Shown here: positions 1-7,385 of the stretch, in pieces
How the letters are laid out: each line of letters begins with the position of its first letter
Position numbering within the stretch: the first letter of the stretch is position 1
Assembly: GCF_029109325.1 (NCBI RefSeq)
Contig: NZ_JAQKQJ010000013.1
Span: 62,001-126,000 of the forward strand
Length of the DNA stretch: 64,000 nucleotides
Direction of reading: 5' to 3'
Source: Nodosilinea sp. PGN35
GTDB lineage: Bacteria; Cyanobacteriota; Cyanobacteriia; Phormidesmidales; Phormidesmidaceae
Notes under the pieces: model-generated
Databases searched by the model: none
Seen by the model: the letters and a program-made list of their open reading frames with translations, nothing else
Told to the model about the DNA's origin: nothing
Position numbers and translations under genes: made by a program

Positions 1-994
1 GGGAGGGTTGCACCGATTCCTCTTCGGAGGGATCCTGAACTGCTCCCTGGGCCGAGGGAGTGCTGGGCGTTTCCACCACCGACCAGGGCTCGGCGTTCAC
101 CCCCAGGCGCAGCAGGTCGGGGCGGGCGTAGTGGCCCACCGAGTCCATCATCCGCTTGCGCTTGGTGATCAGCGAGAAGTCCAGGTCGGCGATCGCCAGC
201 CCCTCCCCCTCGGTAATCGGCTCGGTCAGCGGCACCCCCTCCGGGCTGATGATGGCGGTGTAGCACCCCCCCGACAGCACCCGGTGCAGGTTCTCATCGG
301 CGGTGATCTGCTGCTTTTGTTCCGGGGTCAGCCAGCCGGTGGCATTTACCACAAAGCAGCCCGACTCCAGGGCATGGTGGCGCATGGTCACCTCCATCTG
401 GTCGCCAAAGATCTGCCCCACCATCGAGCCTGGAAACTGCCCGCAGTGAATCTGCTCGTGCTGGGTCATCAGGGCGTAGCGGGCTAGGGGATTGTAGTGC
501 TCCCAGCAGGCCAGAGCGCCCACCCGTCCCGCCGCTGTTTCGATCACCTTGAGCCCGGCCCCGTCGCCCTGGCCCCACACCATCCGCTCGTGGTAAGTGG
601 GGGTGATCTTGCGCCGCTTCAGCACCAGGGTGCCGTCGGCGTCGAAAATCAGCTGGGTGTTGTAGAGGGAACCGCCGTCGCGCTCGTTCACCCCCAGCAC
701 CACCACCATGCCGTAGGAGCGCGCCGCCCGACTCACCGCATCGGTCACCGGCCCCGGCACCGCCACCGCCTCGTCGTAGAGCTGCATGTGCGCTTTGCCC
801 ATCAGCACCGGGGGCTGCACAAACGAAAAGTAGGGGTAGTAGGGAATGAAGGTTTCGGGAAAGACAATCAGCTGAACACCGGTCTGGGCGGCCTCGGCGA
901 TGGTCTCCAGCACCTTTTCGGTGGTGCCGTCGCGGCTGAACAGCACGGGGCTGATCTGGGCAGCGGCGGCGCGGACGGTTTTGGTGTAGTCCAT
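1..994 (-). CDS. Nit1-type nitrilase (carbon-nitrogen hydrolase), 3' end beyond window
   Basis: The reading frame starts at the ATG at 994 (MDYTKTVRAAAAQISPVL) and stays open to the left edge, so the C-terminus is missing; about 331 residues are visible. The nitrilase catalytic triad can be read: Glu in FPETFIPYYPYF, Lys in LKRRKITPTYHER, and Cys in GALACWEHYNPL. The CWEHYNPL form is that of true aliphatic/aryl nitrilases. With the Sll0783 homologue just upstream on the same strand and the flavoprotein beyond it, this is the nitrilase of the Nit1C cluster (compare Sll0784 of Synechocystis), which has been linked to cyanide/nitrile nitrogen assimilation. A 250-bp gap carrying a dispersed palindrome separates it from the Sll0783 homologue. 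The enzyme family is certain; the substrate is not. Confidence 0.93.
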   Translation of the reverse strand, partial: MDYTKTVRAAAAQISPVLFSRDGTTEKVLETIAEAAQTGVQLIVFPETFIPYYPYFSFVQPPVLMGKAHMQLYDEAVAVPGPVTDAVSRAARSYGMVVVLGVNERDGGSLYNTQLIFDADGTLVLKRRKITPTYHERMVWGQGDGAGLKVIETAAGRVGALACWEHYNPLARYALMTQHEQIHCGQFPGSMVGQIFGDQMEVTMRHHALESGCFVVNATGWLTPEQKQQITADENLHRVLSGGCYTAIISPEGVPLTEPITEGEGLAIADLDFSLITKRKRMMDSVGHYARPDLLRLGVNAEPWSVVETPSTPSAQGAVQDPSEEESVQPS

Positions 995-1077
995 GGGCCT
1001 TGAGTGGGAGGAGGGTTGCAGCGGGCAAAGGGTAAAGGCAGCGATCCGCAGATTGGTGGGTTATGGCCGGGGTGGAT

Positions 1078-1098
1078 GGTGGGCAGTGCCCACTCTAC
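1078..1098. repeat. Copy of the dispersed GTAGGGTGGGCA/TGCCCACC palindrome
   Basis: GGTGGGCAGTGCCCAC followed by TCTACG is a slightly diverged inverted copy of a 21-bp palindrome also present at 15638, 15744, 22074, 40900 and 42070. It lies in the gap between the nitrilase and the Sll0783 homologue, so it interrupts the spacing inside the Nit1C unit. Function unknown; a hairpin in the transcript is possible. Confidence 0.8.
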
Positions 1099-1250
1099 GG
1101 GGGGTAGGGTGCATTCGCGGCCAACCAACTGTGGTTAAATGCCCCCGACCTCATGCTTGGGCCGTAATGCACCGCCTCCGGCGTGAAGCATCCTAGGGGA
1201 GCATCCCTAAAACCCGGCCCAATCGTCTCCCACCAATCCTGGCGGCATGC

Positions 1251-1733
1251 CTACATCGTCCAGGTGTCGAGGATGAAGGCCCCTTCTTTGCGGTGCATGA
1301 GCACCAGATCGAGCACGTCGAGGGGGTTGATGGGGCGAATGCCGGGGATGAGGGAGGGTTCGCCGTGGCCGTAGAGGGCCTGGAGGGCAAAACGGCAGGC
1401 GTAGACCTTACCGCCCAGCTCCATCACCTTGACGATCTGATTGTTCATGGCCATATGGCCGGGGAAGGCTTCGTCCCCCAGTTTGGGAAAGCCGCGCTGC
1501 ACCCCCAGGGTGACGCCGGGGCCGTAGAGCAGTACCGAGGTCTCGAAGCCCTTGCGAATCAGACGAGTGGCCTGGAGCAGGTTGACTAAACCAATGGAGC
1601 CTTCAAAGGCCACGGTGTGGAAGGTGACGAGGGCTTTTTCACCGGGCTCCGCCTGCACGTCGGGGAATACTTTTTCTTCAAAGTCAACCAGAAAGTCGCC
1701 AGTCTGGTTGGCTGGCTTCGTTACTTCAGGCAT
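1251..1733 (-). CDS. MSMEG_0572/Sll0783 family nitrogen-starvation response protein
   Basis: A 160-residue soluble protein starting MPEVTKPANQTGDFLVDFEEKV. It matches the small family (DsrE-like fold by my recollection) that is the first gene of Nit1C clusters and includes Synechocystis Sll0783. There the gene is induced by nitrogen starvation and its loss impairs polyhydroxybutyrate accumulation. The recognisable core is TFHTVAFEGSIGLVNLLQATRLIRKG, where the track to the C-terminus includes GVQRGFPKLGDEAFPGH. The start has GAGGAAC nine to fifteen bases upstream. The gene is preceded by a consensus NtcA promoter (1793-1834) and is followed in the same direction by the nitrilase, so it probably leads the operon. 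The molecular function is not known. Confidence 0.85.
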   Translation of the reverse strand: MPEVTKPANQTGDFLVDFEEKVFPDVQAEPGEKALVTFHTVAFEGSIGLVNLLQATRLIRKGFETSVLLYGPGVTLGVQRGFPKLGDEAFPGHMAMNNQIVKVMELGGKVYACRFALQALYGHGEPSLIPGIRPINPLDVLDLVLMHRKEGAFILDTWTM

Positions 1734-1792
1734 GGATTCAGTTCCTCGTAAAACTTGGCGGCGGTCAGGGGTTCTTGACCGCGCGTAACAGA

Positions 1793-1834
1793 ACTTTAGG
1801 GGCGATCGCCCCCACCGCCCGTATCAGCAACTAC
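1793..1834 (-). promoter_or_regulatory. NtcA-activated promoter (GTA-N8-TAC, N22, TAN3T) for the Nit1C operon
   Basis: Positions 1821-1834 read GTATCAGCAACTAC on the plus strand, a perfect GTA-N8-TAC NtcA palindrome. On the minus strand it is followed by exactly 22 bases and then TAAAGT (1793-1798), which fits the TAN3T -10 box. This is the canonical geometry of class II NtcA-activated promoters. The spacer contains a HIP1-centred palindrome GGGGCGATCGCCCC (1799-1812). On the plus strand no TAN3T box stands at the right distance, so activation should be toward the Sll0783 homologue, whose start is about 60 bases below the -10 box. NtcA reports 2-oxoglutarate, that is nitrogen limitation. Confidence 0.8.
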
Positions 1835-2238
1835 AAAGCCCGTGGGTCTACCGCAATCAACAGGTAAACCTGGCCAAACTTCCCGTGTTGCCGCTCAAAT
1901 GCGGCTGACCCCTGTTGAAAGTGATAGGGGTAAGGATCAAATTTGCTGTCTTTGGGAATGGCCTGCGGCGATCGCCCCCCTTTCCCCTGCCACTACCACC
2001 AGACTCGACCCTTCGGTAACCAACGTTACAAGCCCACCCGCCAGGACGCCCTAGCGTACAAAGGCAACGCCTCCTACCCTACCCGCCGAAGAGCCAGGAA
2101 ATGAACTCCCCAGCTGAGGACTTAATCTGCGCTAGCAGACTCAGCCAACCCCAGTCCTTCCTAAAGGACCTCGGCCCCCAGCCTGGAACTTTTAGTCCCC
2201 AGGCCCCCAAAATCGCAAATCCAAAATCCCCAATCCCT
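1835..2238. other. Intergenic region between divergent Nit1C genes
   Basis: About 400 bases between the NtcA box and the flavoprotein start. The right end carries a heptad-type A-rich repeat (2205-2236). A frame is open from an ATG at 2101, but its first 46 codons translate the repeat itself and resemble no protein. No other gene or RNA is visible here. Confidence 0.6.
2209..2228 (+). repeat. Heptad-type repeat, exact 20-base copy
   Basis: AAAATCGCAAATCCAAAATC occurs here and, identically, at 9904-9923, and in inverse orientation at 9808-9827. It reads as degenerate heptanucleotides (CCAAAAT, CTAAAAT, CGCAAAT), like the short tandemly repeated heptamers of filamentous cyanobacteria. It lies just upstream of the flavoprotein start. 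Confidence 0.75.
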
Positions 2239-3519
2239 ATGTCCATGCACCACGGCGTAATCATTATTGGCGGCGGCCAGGCGGGGCTGTCGATCAGCTA
2301 CTGCCTGAGCCGCCGGGGCATCGACCACCTGGTGCTAGAGCAGCACCAGATTGCCCACTCCTGGCGCAGCAAGCGGTGGGATTCGTTCTGCCTGGTCACC
2401 CCCAACTGGCAGTGCCAGCTGCCAGGCTTTCCCTACCCCGGCGACGATCCGGAGGGGTTCATGGGTCGCGATGCGATTGTCGAGTACATCGAGCAGTACG
2501 CCAGCCACTTTAACCCGCCGATCAAGACCGGGGTGACGGTGCAGCGGGTGAAGCGGGGGGAGAGCACTGCCTTTGAGGTGGTCACCACCCAGGGCACCTT
2601 CACCGCAGACCAGGTGGTGGTGGCTACCGGCGGCTACCACACCCCTAAAATTCCGCGCCTGGCCGAGCGGCTGGCTCCCGATGTTGTGCAACTGCACTCC
2701 GCCGAATACCGCAATCCCGAGTCGCTGCCGGAGGGGGCGGTGCTGGTGGTGGGCACCGGGCAGTCGGGCTGCCAGATTGCTGAGGATCTGCATCTGGCGG
2801 GTCGAAAAGTGCACCTGTGCGTGGGGGGTGCGCCGCGATCGCCCCGCCGCTACCGGGGCAAAGACGTGGTGGAATGGCTCGACCAGATGGGCTACTACGA
2901 TCTGGCGATCGACGACCACCCACAAAAAGAGACCGTGCGCCACAAGACCAACCACTACGTCACCGGACGCGGCGGCGGGCGCGAAATCGACCTGCGCCAC
3001 TTTGCCCTCCAGGGCATGGCCCTCCACGGGCGGCTGAAGGAAATCCAGGGCACCCAGCTCCACTTTGGCGATGACTTGAAGGCAAACCTGGACGCCGCCG
3101 ACGGAGTGGCGGAAAGCATCAAGCGCACCATCGACACCTACATCGAGAAGCACAACATTGACGCACCCCTGGACCCGCCCTACCGCCCCGTGTGGGAACC
3201 GGAGGGGGGGCAGGCGGCGATCGACTACCGCGAGGCCAACATTACCTCGGTGATCTGGTGCATCGGCTACGGGCTGGACTTTCGCTGGGTTGAGCTGCCC
3301 GTGTTTGACGGCCAGGGCTATCCCGGCCACCGCCGGGGGGTGACCGCCTGGCCGGGGCTGTATTTTCTGGGCCTGCCCTGGCTCTACACCTGGGGGTCGG
3401 CCCGGTTCTCAGGCATTGCCCGCGACGCCGAGTATCTGGCTGAGCAAGTGGCCGCCCGCGCTGGCGGTAGCCATACTCGGGAGCTACAGAGCGTCAATGA
3501 AGTGGCGATCGGGTCATAG
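2239..3519 (+). CDS. MSMEG_0569 family flavin-dependent oxidoreductase (Nit1C flavoprotein)
   Basis: A 426-residue FAD/NADPH monooxygenase-like protein. The start at 2239 (MSMHHGVIIIGGGQAGLS) puts the first Rossmann motif GGGQAGLS at the N-terminus, as expected; the longer frame from 2101 only adds translated repeat. A second nucleotide-binding motif, VVGTGQSGCQIAEDL, appears near residue 175. The large conserved C-terminal part (DPPYRPVWEP, VIWCIGYGLDFRW, GLPWLYTWGSARFSGI) is characteristic of the MSMEG_0569 family found in Nit1C clusters. It is divergent from the Sll0783 homologue and the nitrilase, so the cluster is split around the NtcA promoter region. It is a likely partner in nitrile/cyanide nitrogen use; its actual substrate is unknown. 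Confidence 0.85.
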   Translation: MSMHHGVIIIGGGQAGLSISYCLSRRGIDHLVLEQHQIAHSWRSKRWDSFCLVTPNWQCQLPGFPYPGDDPEGFMGRDAIVEYIEQYASHFNPPIKTGVTVQRVKRGESTAFEVVTTQGTFTADQVVVATGGYHTPKIPRLAERLAPDVVQLHSAEYRNPESLPEGAVLVVGTGQSGCQIAEDLHLAGRKVHLCVGGAPRSPRRYRGKDVVEWLDQMGYYDLAIDDHPQKETVRHKTNHYVTGRGGGREIDLRHFALQGMALHGRLKEIQGTQLHFGDDLKANLDAADGVAESIKRTIDTYIEKHNIDAPLDPPYRPVWEPEGGQAAIDYREANITSVIWCIGYGLDFRWVELPVFDGQGYPGHRRGVTAWPGLYFLGLPWLYTWGSARFSGIARDAEYLAEQVAARAGGSHTRELQSVNEVAIGS

Positions 3520-3548
3520 AAGAGAGGCCTATGCTGATGAAACTGCCC

Positions 3549-3875
3549 TTACTTCAGCATCGATCTTACGCTCAACTCTCGTGCGGGCAGATGTTGCTCT
3601 ATGACCGCCGAGACGGTTGAAGGGTCTATGTCACCCATATAGTCATGAACCAAGATATTGCGAAATCCTCTAATTTCGCGCCAGGGAATATCTGGATAGG
3701 ATGCCTTAAGTTCTTCGGGTAGCTGTTGAGTCGCCTCTGAAAGAGTTTGCAGATTTCGAAGCGCAGCGTCGTAAAGCACAAAATCTTCGGCCAGATTGCC
3801 TCGGGCTTGAATCTGACGAATTTTGGCGATCGCATCCAATATGTGCAGAGCATAAGGTCGCCAAGACTTACTCAT
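3549..3875 (-). CDS. hepT: HepT-like toxin (DUF86, HEPN RNase fold)
   Basis: A 108-residue protein. Its signature is RGFRNILVHDY near residue 70, the R-x4-6-H-x-Y HEPN active-site motif of HepT ribonucleases. The upstream gene encodes the matching minimal nucleotidyltransferase, and the two frames overlap by 4 bases (ATGA-type coupling). In characterised pairs the MntA partner AMPylates the HepT tyrosine near the HxY motif and so silences it. The pair sits alone between the Nit1C flavoprotein and proC. All key residues are present, so the pair looks functional. Confidence 0.88.
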   Translation of the reverse strand: MSKSWRPYALHILDAIAKIRQIQARGNLAEDFVLYDAALRNLQTLSEATQQLPEELKASYPDIPWREIRGFRNILVHDYMGDIDPSTVSAVIEQHLPARELSVRSMLK

Positions 3876-4162
3876 AGATCTATAGCTTCCGACAAAACGG
3901 CATCGCGTAGATGGCGATTGAGTTCATGCTCTGGCACCAGATCTACAGGACGACCCAGCAGTTGAGAGAGGCGATCGCCCAGGGGCAATCGCTGGGCGAA
4001 TAAATCATAGCCAGGAGGAAAGTCAACCAAAAAATCCACGTCGCTGTCGGGCTGCTCTTCGCGTCGAGCAACCGATCCAAAGACTCGAATACGCCGTGCC
4101 CCGTACTGGCGGCTTAAAGCCAGGATGTTATCGCGCTGGGCATGTAGAGTATCGATCAGCAT
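3872..4162 (-). CDS. MntA-like minimal nucleotidyltransferase antitoxin
   Basis: A 96-residue protein with the nucleotidyltransferase motif G-S-x10-D-x-D, read as GSVARREEQPDSDVDFLVDF around residues 29-48. Such single-domain MNT proteins form antitoxins with HepT by transferring AMP groups to it. The start is the ATG at 4162; the stop overlaps the toxin start. This MntA is unrelated to the manganese-transporter gene near 52.3 kb. Genes of this type are common in multiple copies in filamentous cyanobacteria. Confidence 0.88.
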   Translation of the reverse strand: MLIDTLHAQRDNILALSRQYGARRIRVFGSVARREEQPDSDVDFLVDFPPGYDLFAQRLPLGDRLSQLLGRPVDLVPEHELNRHLRDAVLSEAIDL

Positions 4163-4231
4163 AGGGACTATAGAAGGCTAGAGCGCATGAGATCGGCTTG
4201 ACCGGTAAAACGTCCTCAAACTTAATTTTAA

Positions 4232-5044
4232 TTAGGACTGACCGAGTTCCTTAGATCGCCCGTAGGCGGCCCGCACTGCCCCTATCAACGCCGATCGCAG
4301 CCCGCCCGCCTCCAGGGCCCCAATGCCCGCAATGGTGGTGCCGCCGGGGCTGGTGACGCGGTCTTTGAGTACAGCGGGGTGCAGGTCGCCCTGGTGCAGC
4401 AGTTCGCCGGTACCGCGCACGGTGGCGATCGCCAGCTCCAGCGCCACGTTCCTCGGCAGCCCCACCGCTACGCCGCCATCGGCCAGCGCCTCGACCACCA
4501 GCGCAATATAGCCCGGCCCAGACCCCGACAGCGCTGTCACCGCATCCATCTGTGATTCAGGTACCTCGACTACGGTGCCGACGCTGGCAAAGATGGTGCG
4601 GGCCTGTTCTCGCTGGGCAAGGCTGACTGCCTCTCCGGCGGCCAGAGCCGTTACCCCAGCCCCCACCGTAGCGGGTGTATTGGGCATCGCTCGCACCACC
4701 GCCCAACCCAAGAATTCTTTTTCTAGCCGAGCCAGGGGCACCCCAGCCAAAATCGACAGCAGCAGCGGCGGCTTCTCTCGCTCTGGAAACCTGAGATTTT
4801 CTGCTACTGCCCCCAGCATCTGGGGTTTGATCGCCAGCAGTACGGTTTCAGCGGCGTCAATGACAGCTTGATTTTCTGCGCTGGTCTGCACGCCGTAGGT
4901 GTGGTGCAGCACCTCTCGTCGGGCTGCCTGGGGGTCACTCACTACTACTGCCCCAGGTTCAAACATCCCCTGATCAAGAAGGCGGGCGATGAGAGCTTCT
5001 CCCATCATCCCGCCGCCGATAACCCCAAATGTTGCCTCAGGCAT
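4232..5044 (-). CDS. proC: Pyrroline-5-carboxylate reductase
   Basis: A 270-residue enzyme for the last step of proline synthesis, reducing pyrroline-5-carboxylate with NAD(P)H. The N-terminal Rossmann motif is FGVIGGGMMGEALI. The C-terminal signature DRVTSPGGTTIAGIGALE and the preceding ALSGSGPGYIALVVEAL are those of the family. I chose the ATG at 5044 because GAGG lies about eight bases upstream; a GTG four codons earlier would overlap that site. It is downstream of sepF in the same direction, giving the order pipX-pipY-sepF-proC. Glutamate 5-kinase (proB) lies separately at 56 kb. Confidence 0.95.
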   Translation of the reverse strand: MPEATFGVIGGGMMGEALIARLLDQGMFEPGAVVVSDPQAARREVLHHTYGVQTSAENQAVIDAAETVLLAIKPQMLGAVAENLRFPEREKPPLLLSILAGVPLARLEKEFLGWAVVRAMPNTPATVGAGVTALAAGEAVSLAQREQARTIFASVGTVVEVPESQMDAVTALSGSGPGYIALVVEALADGGVAVGLPRNVALELAIATVRGTGELLHQGDLHPAVLKDRVTSPGGTTIAGIGALEAGGLRSALIGAVRAAYGRSKELGQS

Positions 5045-5104
5045 AACTATCCTCACCGACGACTCAACCGCTTACGGTTCTAGTGAAGACAATAACCTAA
5101 GGTA

Positions 5105-5127
5105 GCCCCCGGCACTAGACCGGGGGC
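5105..5127 (-). terminator. Stem-loop between sepF and proC
   Basis: GCCCCCGG and CCGGGGGC form a perfect 8-bp G+C stem with a 7-base loop. It lies 33 bases past the sepF stop and 60 bases before proC. No U-run follows on either strand, so it may attenuate or protect the message rather than end it. Confidence 0.5.
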
Positions 5128-5159
5128 AATGATAGTCACGTGTTGATTAAGCGTGGATG

Positions 5160-5759
5160 CTAGGCCATACGAGCCATGGGCTCGGTACCCCAGGCGGGGG
5201 CGGGGGGCATTTGGCCGGGCATGGGCATGCCCTGGGGCTGACCCATAAATACGTCTTCTTCGTACTCGGTGGGGGTGCTCACCTGCACGCAGTTGGGCGT
5301 AAACAGGAAGATGCTTTCGCCGATGCGCTCTTGGTGCCCGTCGATGGCGTAGGTGCCGCCCGCCACAAAGTCAACGGCCCGCTGAGCCTGGTCGGGATCC
5401 ATAATGGTGAGGTTGAGCACCACCGACTTGCGCTCGCGCAGAGCCTGAATGGCCTGGGGCATTTCCTCAAAGGAGCGAGGCTCCATCACCACCACTTCGG
5501 AGGTGCCGTTCATGGCACCGGGCATACCAATTACGTTGCTGGCCATCGGGGTCATTCCTGCATCAGTGGGCATCATACGTTCGCGACGGGGGCGGCTCCG
5601 GCGAATCTCTTCGGGCTGGGGCTGCACAATCGGCTGGGTGTTCTCTTCCTGGTAGAGGTTTTGGTACTCCTCTCCATCCATTTCTTCGTATTCGTAGTCG
5701 TAGTCTGCTGGGTCGTTGAGGCCAACGAAGTCCCGCAGTTTAGAAAACATGTTGCTCAC
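5160..5759 (-). CDS. sepF: Cell division protein SepF
   Basis: A 199-residue protein: an N-terminal amphipathic segment (MSNMFSKLRDFVGLND), a low-complexity acidic Tyr/Glu-rich linker (residues 18-75) and the C-terminal SepF domain containing VVVMEPRSFEEMPQAIQALR, VVLNLTIMD and RAVDFVAGGTYAIDG. SepF links FtsZ to the membrane and is essential for division in cyanobacteria (also known as Cdv2). It lies downstream of pipX-pipY after a 522-bp gap, in the order seen in many cyanobacteria and resembling ylmE-ylmF in Gram-positive bacteria. A Met at residue 4 is an alternative start. Confidence 0.95.
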   Translation of the reverse strand: MSNMFSKLRDFVGLNDPADYDYEYEEMDGEEYQNLYQEENTQPIVQPQPEEIRRSRPRRERMMPTDAGMTPMASNVIGMPGAMNGTSEVVVMEPRSFEEMPQAIQALRERKSVVLNLTIMDPDQAQRAVDFVAGGTYAIDGHQERIGESIFLFTPNCVQVSTPTEYEEDVFMGQPQGMPMPGQMPPAPAWGTEPMARMA

Positions 5760-6281
5760 AACTTACACTCCACGATGACTATCACTTTGGTAGACCAACC
5801 CCTTGGTCGTTGACCGATGGGGGCATCATGCTCCGGTTATCCGAGGGCCATGATAGCGCCAATTTTCAATTTGCAACGGCTGTTGTGAAAATTGGTGGGG
5901 CTGGCCTGGGGCTATGGGGTAGTCAGGCCCTCTAGAAGGGGTGCCGACTGCCTAAACCTAGTTTTATAAACCCAGCGATGAATCAACCCCGTAGGGTGAT
6001 GCTTCGCTCTGAGCTAGGGCAGGCTTAGGATTTTGCGCTAATATCCTGTACGCAGAATATTGAGTCCACAGTATACACGAAATCAAAAAAAGGAAGGGTC
6101 AATTCACAATTAGTTAAAGTTTTTTCTGGCGGTGATTTGGTTTTGCGTCAGATCGTAAATTTCTGCTTGGCAGAATAGGGGGAGTTTAACGGGTTGGCGA
6201 TCGCCCCAATCCATTGCCCCTTCGCCGTCTCTGCTCCCGATTTGAGTTGGCAAGCGAGGGCGAAAACGACCGCATCCGTCC
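5760..6281. other. Long intergenic region upstream of sepF
   Basis: 522 bases without a recognisable gene between pipY and sepF. It contains a hairpin with a perfect 10-bp stem, CCAATTTTCA / TGAAAATTGG (5859-5868 with 5886-5895), placed about 100 bases upstream of sepF. A palindrome-like AATATCCTGTACGCAGAATATT core lies near 6040-6060. The length suggests sepF has its own promoter. Open frames here have no protein character. Confidence 0.5.
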
Positions 6282-6977
6282 TTAGGGGAGAGAAGCAGAT
6301 GGTGGCCGGTTGCCCAACAAAATGGTGCCGAGGCGCACCATAGTGGCTCCACAGGCGATCGCAGTGCCGTAGTCCCCCGACATGCCCATGGAAAGCTGAT
6401 CGATGTGCAAGCGGTTAAAACCCATTTGATTGAGGGTATCAGCCAGAGATTTTGCCCCGGCGAACACCTCGCGCACCGCATCGTCGCTGGCCCCCTGGGG
6501 AGGAATAGTCATCAACCCGCGAATTTTGAGGTGGGTGAGCTGGTCGAACTGGGGCAGCAGAGCCTCTAGCTCAGCCACATCGATACCAAATTTAGGCGGG
6601 TCTGGCACCAGCTTGACCTGGAGGCAGCACTGGGGAGTCTTCTCCAGCTCTTGGGCCGCCTGGTCAAGGCGTTCGGCCAGTTTGAGGCTGTCTACCGAGT
6701 GAATCCAGTCGAAGTGTTCGACGGCTTTGCGGGCTTTGTTGGTTTGCAGATGGCCAATCAGGTGCCAGGTGATATCGCTCAAGTCGCTGAGGTCGGCCTG
6801 TTTGGCGATCGCCTCCTGCACCCGACTTTCGCCAAAATGCCTCACCCCTCGCTCGTAGGCAGCGCGGATTGTCTCCACCGGTAGGAACTTGGTGACCGCA
6901 ATCAGCACCACCGCAGGGGGGATGCTTTGCCGAATGCGATCAAATTGTTCGGGCAGGGCACCGGGGGCAGCGGTCAT
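6282..6977 (-). CDS. pipY: PipY, YggS-family PLP homeostasis protein
   Basis: A 231-residue single-domain PLP-binding barrel protein. The PLP lysine is in VLIAVTKFLP (about residue 30); HFGESRVQEA, WHLIGHLQTNKAR, and LSMGMSGDYGTAIACGATMVRLG are family signatures. YggS/PROSC proteins buffer vitamin B6 and amino-acid pools rather than catalyse a known reaction. The start overlaps the end of pipX by 4 bases, so the two are translationally coupled; this cyanobacterial linkage gave PipY its name. It is associated with nitrogen signalling through PipX. Confidence 0.95.
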   Translation of the reverse strand: MTAAPGALPEQFDRIRQSIPPAVVLIAVTKFLPVETIRAAYERGVRHFGESRVQEAIAKQADLSDLSDITWHLIGHLQTNKARKAVEHFDWIHSVDSLKLAERLDQAAQELEKTPQCCLQVKLVPDPPKFGIDVAELEALLPQFDQLTHLKIRGLMTIPPQGASDDAVREVFAGAKSLADTLNQMGFNRLHIDQLSMGMSGDYGTAIACGATMVRLGTILLGNRPPSASLP

Positions 6978-7246
6978 TGAAAGGTTTGTTTGTAGGTGTG
7001 CTGGAGGCGATCGTAGTCGGCCTGCTGGCCAGCCCGCCGCAAAACCCGCAGGCGACCTTCGAGCATGAGACGGGCGTTGCTGCGACCGAGGGGCTGAAAC
7101 ACCAGCCCCTCGGTGGGAGAATTAGTCACCAAAAAAAACAGCCGCTGAGCATAAAGCGTGGCATACAGCTCTTGGCCGTCGTCTACCATGCACACTCTGA
7201 AGAGCAAGCCAAAATTTGGGTGATTGAGATAGGTTTCTGTGCTCAT
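6974..7246 (-). CDS. pipX: PipX, NtcA coactivator / PII-interacting protein
   Basis: A 90-residue protein of usual PipX length. The N-terminal Tudor-like domain reads YLNHPNFGLLFRVC and ELYATLYAQRLFFLVT; the C-terminal helices include RSNARLMLEGRLRVLRR. PipX binds 2-oxoglutarate-loaded NtcA as coactivator under nitrogen limitation and is sequestered by PII when nitrogen is sufficient. It heads the pipX-pipY pair. It can be expected to act at the NtcA promoter at 1793-1834 of this window. I saw no clean GTA-N8-TAC site in the 139 bases upstream. Confidence 0.96.
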   Translation of the reverse strand: MSTETYLNHPNFGLLFRVCMVDDGQELYATLYAQRLFFLVTNSPTEGLVFQPLGRSNARLMLEGRLRVLRRAGQQADYDRLQHTYKQTFQ

Positions 7247-7385
7247 TCAAGTATGAGAGAGGCTCTTCCTTACGACAGGATGATAGTCATGTCTGTTCAA
7301 TTCGCCACATGCATTCTAGAACCTGGTGTGCTGTATGCACGCATTCTCGGGGATATCGCTCCGCTAATTCCCCCGTACGGCTGAT

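Noticed and set aside
294..1028. Long minus-strand frame of 244 codons overlapping the nitrilase
   Set aside because: It is Arg/Gly/Ala-rich shadow translation of the nitrilase gene; the true frame has the full catalytic triad.
2101..2238. Upstream in-frame ATG extending the flavoprotein by 46 residues
   Set aside because: The extension translates a heptad-type repeat and lies before the Rossmann motif, which should be N-terminal.
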